Assembly: GCA_023433465.1 (NCBI GenBank)
Contig: JAEZCR010000234.1
Span: 1 to 12,995, forward strand
DNA from: Pseudomonadota bacterium
GTDB lineage: Bacteria; Pseudomonadota; Gammaproteobacteria; Steroidobacterales; Steroidobacteraceae
Direction of reading: 5' to 3'
DNA: 12,995 bases
The notes beneath the pieces were generated by a model that saw only the letters and a list, made by a program, of their open reading frames with translations, searched no databases and was not told the DNA's origin. Positions within the stretch are counted from its first letter, which is position 1. Each line of letters starts with the position of its first letter. This document shows positions 6,879-12,995 of this stretch, piece by piece. A program made the translations under genes and the position numbers.

Positions 6879-8039
6879 ATGCGGCGATTACTCACATACC
6901 TGACGGCCTGCGTGCTCGTCCTCGCGTCCCTCGGGATCGGCCTGTTCACCGCCGATCTGCCGTTCTGGCGGCGCGCGTTCGCGTGGCCGCCGGAGCACGC
7001 GGGCATCTACCTACCCGCGGAGGAGATCGGCGCGGTGCGCGATCCGGACGGGCAGCCGGAGCTCGATCCTTCGGTCGACTCGCGCATCGTCGAGGAAGCC
7101 GTGAAGCTCGCGCGTGACGCCGGCTCGCGGGCCCTGCTCGTGATGCACCGGGGACGCATGCAGGTCGAGCGGTATTTTGGCGCCGACGATGCGACGAGCC
7201 TGATGCCGGCCGGTTTGCTGGCGCGTCCGCTGGCCGCCATGGCCGCCGGCGCCGCGCTCGGCGAAGGTCGCGTCGCTTCGCTCGATACGCCCGTCTCGCG
7301 CTACCTCGATGAATGGAAAGGCGACGCCCGCGGCAGGATCACGTTGCGGCAGCTGCTCGAGGATACGAGCGGCCTCGAGTCCGGCGGCGCCGACGCGCGC
7401 CAGATGCTCGACGATTCCGCGTGGAAGGATCCCGCGCGCCTGGTGCGCTTCGCGACCAGCCGCGGCGTGCGCCTGTTGTTAGGCAACGATCTCGAGTCCA
7501 CCGCGCTCGGCTTCAGGCTCGAACACGAGCCGGGCGGATTCCACAACGAGTCGCCGGCGAACGCGCAGCTCATCGCCGTCCTCCTCGAGCGCGCCACCGG
7601 CATGCCGTACGAGCGATATCTCGAGGAACGTTTGTGGCGCCCGGCGGGCGCGGGTTTCGCGCAATTGCAGCTCGACCGGCGCGCGGGCATGCCGGCCGCG
7701 CACTGCTGCTGGCTCGCGGCGCCGCGCGACGTGTTGCGCGTCGCGAGCCTGCTCGCGAACGACGGCGCGATCGATTCCGCGCGCGTATTGCCGGAGGGTT
7801 GGGCCGCGACGATGGCGGCGCCCTCGCGCGCCGACGCGCGCATCGGCATGCAACTGACCCGGATCGTGTTCGATGGCGCCGATTTCCTGCGCGCCGCGGA
7901 CGCGCGCGGCAGCGCGTTCTGGGTGGCGCCGACGCTGGGCCTCGTCATCGTCGACATCGCGGGCGAGGGCGGCATGAGCACCCCCGAGGTGCCCAAGTTG
8001 CTGATGCGTGCTTTCGGCGCACCGCCGTCCGCGGGCTGA
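6879..8039 (+). CDS. beta-lactamase/serine-hydrolase fold protein, probably catalytically dead
   Basis: The 386-residue protein has an N-terminal signal or anchor helix (about 3-24) and then the plan of the class C beta-lactamase/6-aminohexanoate hydrolase family. ALLVMHRGRMQVERYF (85-100), GEGRVASLDTPVSRYLDEW (128-146), ITLRQLLEDTSGL (154-166), LERATGMPYERYLEERLWRPAG (236-257) and the late strand FWVAPTLGLVIVDIAG (347-362) all fit. However, the S-x-x-K catalytic motif expected 13-16 residues before Glu129 reads LLAR (113-116). The Tyr motif is replaced by FHNESPAN (221-228), and no H-x-G or K-T-G is seen before strand 347-362. It is probably a periplasmic non-catalytic homologue. The ATG has no strong ribosome site; TGG-TAGCAT at 6855-6863 may be an extended -10. 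It is divergent from glgA (54-base gap). Confidence 0.8.
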   Translation: MRRLLTYLTACVLVLASLGIGLFTADLPFWRRAFAWPPEHAGIYLPAEEIGAVRDPDGQPELDPSVDSRIVEEAVKLARDAGSRALLVMHRGRMQVERYFGADDATSLMPAGLLARPLAAMAAGAALGEGRVASLDTPVSRYLDEWKGDARGRITLRQLLEDTSGLESGGADARQMLDDSAWKDPARLVRFATSRGVRLLLGNDLESTALGFRLEHEPGGFHNESPANAQLIAVLLERATGMPYERYLEERLWRPAGAGFAQLQLDRRAGMPAAHCCWLAAPRDVLRVASLLANDGAIDSARVLPEGWAATMAAPSRADARIGMQLTRIVFDGADFLRAADARGSAFWVAPTLGLVIVDIAGEGGMSTPEVPKLLMRAFGAPPSAG

Positions 8040-8080
8040 CGCAAGAATCGGGTCGAATCGGACCCGGCGCTCCGCGCACA

Positions 8081-8935
8081 ATGCGGGCCATGGACATCAA
8101 AGCCGATTGCTTCCTCGACAGCCGTGAGTTCGCCCGCATGACGCGCGCGATCGAATTCATCGAGCGCGATTACGAGAACCAGCCGCGCCTCGCCGACATC
8201 GCGCGGCACGTGGGGCTTTCGGAATTCCACTTCAACCGCCTGTTCCGTCGCTGGACCGGCCTGACTCCCAGGCAGTATCTCGCCGAGGTCACGAGCCGCG
8301 CGGCGGGCCGCGCCCTGAGCAGCGAGACCTCGGTCCTCGAGGCCGCGCACGCCGTAGGACTCTCGGGCGGCGGGCGGTTGCATGATCTGACGGTCACGCT
8401 GGAGGCGATGACGCCGGGCGAGATCCGTGCGCGCGGGGCCGGGGTCACGATTCGACACGGCGTGGCGAACACGCCGTTCGGCGCGGCTTTCATCGCCGAA
8501 ACCGGGCGCGGCCTCACACGCCTCTCGTTCATCGACGACCGCGGATACACGGAACTCGATGACCTGCGCGTCTTCTGGCCGCGGGCGGAATTCGTACGCG
8601 ACGAAGGCCGCGCCGCGGAACTGGTATCTGCGATCTGGGGTAACAAACCGGTCACGCTGCCGCTGGCGGTCTGCGGGACCAACTTCCAGGTGCAGGTCTG
8701 GCGTGCACTGCTCGAACTGGAGCCCGGTTCGACGGTCACATACAGCGCCTTGGCGAGGAAGCTCGGTTGTCCGGATAGCGCGAGAGCCGTGGGTAACGCG
8801 GTGGGCGCAAATCCGATTGCTTGGGTGATTCCCTGCCATCGCGTCTTGCGCGCGGGTGGAGCACTCGGCGGTTACCGCTGGGGCACTGCTCGCAAACAGA
8901 TGATTCGCCGCTGGGAAGAAAGGCGTGTCGGATAG
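8081..8935 (+). CDS. Ada-like AraC-HTH / methylated-DNA--protein-cysteine methyltransferase
   Basis: This 284-residue protein joins an AraC-type double helix-turn-helix (about 21-120) to an O6-alkylguanine-DNA alkyltransferase (about 125-284). The HTH part shows LADIARHVGLSEFHFNRLFRRWTGLTP and AAHAVGLSGGGRLHDL. The transferase part shows FQVQVWRALLELEPGSTVTY, the arginine-finger segment SARAVGNAVGANP, and VIPCHRVL with acceptor Cys252. It repairs O6-methylguanine by irreversible transfer to that Cys and should bind DNA as a regulator. It lacks the N-terminal zinc/phosphotriester domain of E. coli Ada. The frame is open far upstream, but that part is a shadow of the preceding gene. I chose ATG 8081; ATG 8090 is equally possible, and neither has a clear ribosome site. 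The gap from the previous gene is 41 bases, so cotranscription is possible. Confidence 0.93.
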   Translation: MRAMDIKADCFLDSREFARMTRAIEFIERDYENQPRLADIARHVGLSEFHFNRLFRRWTGLTPRQYLAEVTSRAAGRALSSETSVLEAAHAVGLSGGGRLHDLTVTLEAMTPGEIRARGAGVTIRHGVANTPFGAAFIAETGRGLTRLSFIDDRGYTELDDLRVFWPRAEFVRDEGRAAELVSAIWGNKPVTLPLAVCGTNFQVQVWRALLELEPGSTVTYSALARKLGCPDSARAVGNAVGANPIAWVIPCHRVLRAGGALGGYRWGTARKQMIRRWEERRVG

Positions 8936-8954
8936 TCATGGCGTTCATAACGAT

Positions 8955-8983
8955 TTGATTATCCTTACGTGTCGGCCTGTTAG
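8955..8983 (+). promoter_or_regulatory. weak promoter candidate for the efflux operon
   Basis: TTGATT at 8955-8960 (four of six -35 bases) is followed after 17 bases by TGTTAG at 8978-8983 (three of six -10 bases). An alternative -10 is CATACT at 8990-8995. Both -10 candidates lie inside the palindrome at 8979-9008, so a bound repressor would block either. The match is modest. Confidence 0.3.
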
Positions 8984-9008
8984 CGGTGCCATACTCGTCA
9001 CCGTTAAC
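8979..9008. promoter_or_regulatory. inverted repeat, probable operator of the efflux operon
   Basis: GTTAGCGGTG (8979-8988) and CACCGTTAAC (8999-9008) are inverted copies that match at nine of ten positions, separated by ten bases. The centres of the arms are 20 bases apart, about two helical turns, which suits a dimeric repressor such as a TetR-family protein. It lies 22 bases before the adaptor ATG and over the best -10 candidates. It is not followed by a T-run, so an intrinsic terminator for the Ada-like gene is less likely. Confidence 0.5.
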
Positions 9009-9030
9009 GAATCCGGAAGCCGACGACACG

Positions 9031-10185
9031 ATGTCAGAGAAGCGCAGCCTCGCTACCCCGATCAGCATGACCATCGCCGTCGTCTGCGCAGCGTGGGCGA
9101 TCTATGCGACCCAGCATCGGCCGAGCGCCGGTGCCGGCGCGGGTCCGGCCGCGGGAGGACCGCGCAACGCTTCGCCGACGTTCGTGGCGACTGCGCCGGT
9201 TCGTTCGGAGCGCTTGTCGCAGAAGCTCGAAGCCCTCGGTAACGCGCGCTCCAACGAGTCCGTCGACGTCAGCTCGAAGACTTCCAACATCGTGACGGCC
9301 GTCATGTTCCGTGACGGCGAGCGCGTGAAGCGCGGCCAGGTGCTCGTGCAGCTCGACGACGCGCAGGCCCGCGCGGACGTCGCCGAAGCCGAAGCGGCCG
9401 TCACCGAAAGCCAGGCGCAATTCAATCGCAGCCGCGAACTGCTCAACACGCAGGTGTTGTCGAAGTCGCAGTACGACCAGCTCGAAGCGACACTGAAGGC
9501 GGACAAGGCGCGGCTCGCCGCCGCCAACGCGCGCCTCGAGGACACCGTGATCCGCGCGCCATTCTCGGGTCGCGTCGGGTTGCGCCGCGTGAGCGTCGGT
9601 AGTTTGATCAGCCCGGGGTCGGTCATCACCACGCTCGACGACACCAGCGTCATCAAGCTCGATTTCGCGGTGCCGGAGAATTTCGTCTCCTCGTTGCGCG
9701 AGGGGCTCGCGGTGCGCGCCTCCGCGCCCGCGTTCCCGGGCCGCACCTTCACGGGCAAGGTCGCGAGCATCGACTCGCGCGTCGACATGACCACGCGTTC
9801 GGTGACGGTGCGCGCGCTGCTCTCGAACGAAGACGGCGCGCTCAAGCCGGGAATGTTCCTCAACGTGATGCTCGCGAATGACGAGCGCGACGCGCTGGTC
9901 ATTCCCGAGGAAGCGCTGTCGCCCGAGTCCGAGCGCCAGTACGTGTTCGTCGTCAACGACGGCAAGGTCGAGCGCCGCGAAGTTCGCATCGGCGGACGTC
10001 GTCCCGGCAGCGTCGAGGTCGTCGGCGGTCTGAATGCCGGCGAGCAGGTCATCGTCGAGGGCACGCAGAAAGTGCGTGACGGCGCGACGGTGCGCGTGGC
10101 CGAGCGCACCAGCGACCAGCCGCCCCAGCAACTGGACGCGGCGTCGCACGAGGCGAACGCGCAGGCCTCGAGCATCCGGCAATGA
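9031..10185 (+). CDS. RND efflux periplasmic adaptor (membrane fusion protein)
   Basis: The 384-residue protein links an inner-membrane RND pump to an outer-membrane channel. An N-terminal hydrophobic segment (about 11-26) has no proper lipobox, so it is likely anchored by that helix rather than by lipid. A short Gly/Ala/Pro linker leads to the barrel-sandwich half GERVKRGQVLVQLDDAQA (97-114) and a helical hairpin of about 115-170. The second lipoyl half is IRAPFSGRVGLRRVSVGSLISPG (174-196). The beta-barrel domain contains FPGRTFTGKVASIDSRVD, RSVTVRALL and LKPGMFLNV, and the membrane-proximal end shows VIPEEAL and VFVVNDGKVERREVRIG. I chose ATG 9031, with GGAAG about 10 bases upstream, over the in-frame GTG at 8986, because the latter would start inside the palindrome. 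The stop overlaps the permease ATG. Confidence 0.93.
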   Translation: MSEKRSLATPISMTIAVVCAAWAIYATQHRPSAGAGAGPAAGGPRNASPTFVATAPVRSERLSQKLEALGNARSNESVDVSSKTSNIVTAVMFRDGERVKRGQVLVQLDDAQARADVAEAEAAVTESQAQFNRSRELLNTQVLSKSQYDQLEATLKADKARLAAANARLEDTVIRAPFSGRVGLRRVSVGSLISPGSVITTLDDTSVIKLDFAVPENFVSSLREGLAVRASAPAFPGRTFTGKVASIDSRVDMTTRSVTVRALLSNEDGALKPGMFLNVMLANDERDALVIPEEALSPESERQYVFVVNDGKVERREVRIGGRRPGSVEVVGGLNAGEQVIVEGTQKVRDGATVRVAERTSDQPPQQLDAASHEANAQASSIRQ

Positions 10186-12995
10186 TGCTCTCGGAACTGT
10201 CGGTGCGTCGTCCCGTGTTCGCCACGGTGATGTCGCTGCTGCTGTTCATCCTCGGCGTGGGCGCCGTCTCGCGCCTGTCGCTGCGCGAATTCCCCGACGT
10301 CGACCGGCCGGTGGTCAACATCGAGACGCGATATCGCGGCGCGTCCTCGGACGTGGTCGAGTCGCGCATCACGCAGATCATCGAGAACGAGATCTCGGGC
10401 ATCGAGGGCGTGGAGCGCCTCAATTCCTCGAGCCGCGACGAACGTGCGGCCATCAACGTCGAGTTCGCGCTCGAGCGCGACCTCGACAGCGCGGCCAACG
10501 ACGTGCGCGAGCGCCTGTCGCGCGTCGCGCAGCGCCTGCCGCTCGAGGCTGATCCGCCGAAGATCACCAAGGTGGACAGCGGCGCCGACGCGATCGTCTG
10601 GATCAACGTCGCGAGCACCCAGCGCAACATGCTCGAGATAACGGACTACATGGAACGTTATCTCGTCGACCAGTTCGCGACGCTCGATGGCGTGGCCAGT
10701 GTGCGCATGAACGGCGCACGCCGCTACTCGATGCGCGTGTGGTTGTCGCGCGAGAACCTCGCCGCGCGCCAGCTCACTGTCGCCGACGTCGAAGCCGCGC
10801 TGCTGCGCGAGAACGTCGAATTGCCGGCCGGGCGCCTCGAATCGCGGGAGCGCGAGTTCTCGTTGCGCACCGATACGAACCTCCGAACCGAGCAGGATTT
10901 CCAGAATCTCGTCGTCGGCCGCGGTCCCGATGGTTATCTCGTGCGCCTCGGCGAAGTCGCGGAAGTGCGCCTGGCTTCCGACGACGACCGCAGCATCGCG
11001 CGCTCGAACGGCGTGGTGGGCCTGTCGATGGCCATCATCCCGCAGTCCAAGGCCAACGTGCTGCTGACATCCCGACTCGTGAAGGAACGGCTCGCCGACA
11101 TCCAGCCCACGCTTCCAGAGGACTTGACGGTCGAGGTCAACATCGACAACGGCGTGTACATCGCGGCGTCTCTCAAGAACGTGGTGTTCGCGCTGTCCGA
11201 GACGCTGATCCTGGTGCTGATCGTCATCTTCCTGTTCCTCGGCACGTTCCGCGCCACGCTGATTCCAGCCGTCACGATCCCGGTCTCTATCGTGGCCGCC
11301 GGCATCGTCATGCTGATGCTCGATTACTCGATCAACACGCTCACGATGCTGGGCGCGGTGCTCGCGATCGGCCTGGTGGTCGACGACGCGATCGTCGTGC
11401 TCGAGAACATCGTGCGGCGCATCGAGGGCGGCGAGCCCGCGGCGCTCGCATCGATCAACGGCGCGCGCGAAATCGGCTTCGCCGTGATCGCGACGACGCT
11501 GGTCCTCATGGCGGTGTTCGTGCCCGTGTCCTTCATGACGGGCGACACGGGCCGACTGTTCGGAGAATTCGGCGTGACCGTCGCCGCGGCAATCGGCTTC
11601 TCGGCCTTCGTCGCGTTGAGCCTCACGCCGATGATGACGGCCAAGCTGTTCGCGAACGGCATGCCCAAGTCGCGCATGACGGGTGGCATCGATCGCGTAT
11701 TCCACAATCTCGACGACAAGTACGCCGCCGCGTTGCGCCGCGCGCTCGCCGGGCGCGGCCCGCTGTACATCGTCGGCGGCGCGATGGGCCTGTTCGGACT
11801 GCTGCTCATGCTGCTGGTCGTCGGCTGGCCGTTCTCGGGGCTGCGCATCGCGAGCGAGCTCGCGCCGATCGAGGACCGCGCGTTCGTGCGCATCTTCATC
11901 ACCGCGCCCGAAGGGTCGAGCATTCACTACCTCGATCGGCAGCTCCGCCAGGTCGAGGCCGTCGCGATGGACGAGGTGGAGCGCGGCAATGCCAAGCGCG
12001 TGAACGCGCGCAGCGGCGGTTTCGGCCGCAATGCGGACTCGAACACGGGCATCGTGTTCATGCCGCTCAATCTCTGGGACGTGCGCGAGGAAGGCGCCGG
12101 CGAAATCGTCGATCGGTTGCGGCAGCGCACGCAGGACATCTCGGGCGCGCGCGTGAACGTCAACCAGGGTGGCTCGCCACTGACGCGCAACAGCACACGT
12201 CCCCTGGCCATCGCGCTGGGCGGCGGCGACTACGAGGAAATCGTGAAGTGGCGCGACAAGATCATGCAGCGCGTCGCCGCCGAGAATCCGCGCATCCTCA
12301 ATCTCGAATCCGACTACCTCGAGCGCCAGCCGCGCGTCATCGTGCAGATCGACCGCAACAAGGCGGCCGATCTCGGCGTTTCGCTGCAGACCGTGGGCCG
12401 CACGCTCGAGACCATGCTGGGCTCCCGCATCGTCACCACCTTCGAGCGGGCGGGCGAGGAGTACGACGTGTTGTTGCAGGCGCGCACCGAGCAGCGTGCC
12501 TCGGTTGGCGACCTCGACAACCTGTACGTGCGCTCGGACAAGAGCGGCGACCTGGTTCCGCTCTCGGCGCTGGTGCGCATCGAGGAACGGGCCGGACCGA
12601 TGGAGCTGCGCCGCACCGACCGCATGCGCGCCATCGAACTTGCCGGCTCGCTGGCCCCCGGCTACGCGCTGGGCGAGGCGGTCGAATACATGGAGCAGGT
12701 GATCCGTGAAGAGGCTCCGGCCGCGCAGATCATCTACAACGGCGAGACCTACCAGCTCAAGAAATCGGGCGACCAGCTGTGGATCACGTTCGCGTTCGCG
12801 CTGCTGGTCGTGTACCTGGTCCTCGCGGCCCAGTTCGAGAGCTTCATCCACCCCATCGTCATCCTCGTGACCGTGCCGCTCGCGCTCACGGGGGCGCTCA
12901 TCGGGCTGTTCCTGTTCAACTCGACCATCAACATCTTCAGCCAGATCGGCTGCATCATGCTGATCGGCATCGCCTGCAAGAACGGCATCCTGATC
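10182..12995 (+). CDS. RND (HAE1-type) efflux permease, 3' end outside window
   Basis: The frame is open from the ATG at 10182, which overlaps the adaptor stop as ATGA, to the last base: 938 residues of a family usually near 1,030. It is the proton-driven inner-membrane pump of a tripartite exporter of drugs, solvents or similar compounds. The N-terminus MMLSELSVRRPVFATV and EFPDVDRPVV fit the family. The first membrane block contains LILVLIVIFLFLGTFRATLIP and GLVVDDAIVVLENI with the paired proton-relay aspartates (401-402). A second periplasmic part and TM8-10 (LLVVYLVLAAQFESFIHP, then IACKNGILI) follow. Lys933 matches AcrB Lys940. The end of TM10 and TM11-12 are cut off. No frameshift is seen. 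There is no ribosome site of its own, so translation is probably coupled to the adaptor. Substrates cannot be predicted. Confidence 0.95.
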   Translation, partial: MMLSELSVRRPVFATVMSLLLFILGVGAVSRLSLREFPDVDRPVVNIETRYRGASSDVVESRITQIIENEISGIEGVERLNSSSRDERAAINVEFALERDLDSAANDVRERLSRVAQRLPLEADPPKITKVDSGADAIVWINVASTQRNMLEITDYMERYLVDQFATLDGVASVRMNGARRYSMRVWLSRENLAARQLTVADVEAALLRENVELPAGRLESREREFSLRTDTNLRTEQDFQNLVVGRGPDGYLVRLGEVAEVRLASDDDRSIARSNGVVGLSMAIIPQSKANVLLTSRLVKERLADIQPTLPEDLTVEVNIDNGVYIAASLKNVVFALSETLILVLIVIFLFLGTFRATLIPAVTIPVSIVAAGIVMLMLDYSINTLTMLGAVLAIGLVVDDAIVVLENIVRRIEGGEPAALASINGAREIGFAVIATTLVLMAVFVPVSFMTGDTGRLFGEFGVTVAAAIGFSAFVALSLTPMMTAKLFANGMPKSRMTGGIDRVFHNLDDKYAAALRRALAGRGPLYIVGGAMGLFGLLLMLLVVGWPFSGLRIASELAPIEDRAFVRIFITAPEGSSIHYLDRQLRQVEAVAMDEVERGNAKRVNARSGGFGRNADSNTGIVFMPLNLWDVREEGAGEIVDRLRQRTQDISGARVNVNQGGSPLTRNSTRPLAIALGGGDYEEIVKWRDKIMQRVAAENPRILNLESDYLERQPRVIVQIDRNKAADLGVSLQTVGRTLETMLGSRIVTTFERAGEEYDVLLQARTEQRASVGDLDNLYVRSDKSGDLVPLSALVRIEERAGPMELRRTDRMRAIELAGSLAPGYALGEAVEYMEQVIREEAPAAQIIYNGETYQLKKSGDQLWITFAFALLVVYLVLAAQFESFIHPIVILVTVPLALTGALIGLFLFNSTINIFSQIGCIMLIGIACKNGILI

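Noticed and set aside
6821..7006. 61-codon minus-strand frame ending over the glgA start (stop overlapping the GTG)
   Set aside because: The GTGA overlap looks like coupling, but the product has no domain and is antisense to the signal region of the beta-lactamase-fold gene.
7313..8080. Upstream in-frame extension of the Ada-like gene
   Set aside because: This part is a shadow of the beta-lactamase-fold gene: Arg/Ala-rich with no Ada N-terminal zinc motif. The domain begins right after 8081.
8925..9242. Small plus-strand frame bridging the Ada-like gene and the adaptor gene
   Set aside because: It crosses the palindrome and the adaptor start, has no recognisable domain and ends inside the adaptor in another frame.
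10739..12709. 656-codon plus-strand frame inside the permease gene
   Set aside because: It is an Arg/Ala/Gly-rich shadow of the permease in another frame. The permease frame has clear family motifs throughout.
9102..12851. 1,249-codon open frame on the minus strand across the efflux operon
   Set aside because: It is antisense to two clear RND genes. Its product is rich in His/Arg/Asp low-complexity sequence with no domain, as expected when GC-rich codons are read backwards.

Overview
The window is 12,995 bases of GC-rich, densely coding bacterial chromosome. A GTG start for glgA, OmpA and lipoprotein signals, a GlgC/GlgA glycogen pair, an Ada-type repair protein and an HAE1-type RND pump all point to a Gram-negative proteobacterium. 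I would guess a gammaproteobacterium of the Steroidobacter/Nevskia/Xanthomonas kind, but no rRNA or other phylogenetic marker is present, so this is inference. I see no tRNA, rRNA, insertion sequence, phage gene, CRISPR array or plasmid gene. No gap between genes exceeds about 95 bases, so no long gene-free stretch needs explaining.

Layout. (a) 3-1136, + strand: the 3' part of a TPR-sulfotransferase gene. (b) 1203-3588, - strand: three envelope or exported genes. They are an unrecognised four-cysteine periplasmic protein, a DUF192 protein whose start overlaps it by 74-86 bases, and an OmpA-family porin-like protein with three thrombospondin type-3 calcium repeats and its own promoter. (c) 3638-6824: a glycogen locus. 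glgC is on the + strand with a small LEA14/WHy-type lipoprotein gene overlapping its stop codon. Opposite and convergent lies glgA, whose 3' end overlaps the lipoprotein gene by 66 bases. (d) 6879-8039, +: a beta-lactamase-fold protein that appears to have lost its catalytic residues. (e) 8081-8935, +: an AraC-HTH/O6-alkylguanine methyltransferase fusion, Ada-like but without the N-terminal sensor domain. (f) 9031 to the window end, +: a tripartite efflux operon (periplasmic adaptor and RND permease, the latter cut by the window edge), preceded by a near-perfect 30-base palindrome that looks like an operator.

How they fit together. GlgC makes ADP-glucose and GlgA polymerises it, so region (c) is the initiating half of bacterial glycogen synthesis. 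The branching and debranching enzymes are not in the window. Region (f) is drug or solvent efflux, with the outer-membrane channel not visible. Region (b) concerns the cell envelope. The other genes are not obviously linked to each other.

I found no convincing new defence, mobile or biosynthetic system. The most interesting points are: a 12-base tandem repeat read in two frames inside the DUF192/four-Cys overlap, the degenerate beta-lactamase-like protein, the loss of nearly all E. coli-type fructose-1,6-bisphosphate-binding residues in GlgC, and the palindrome before the efflux operon.
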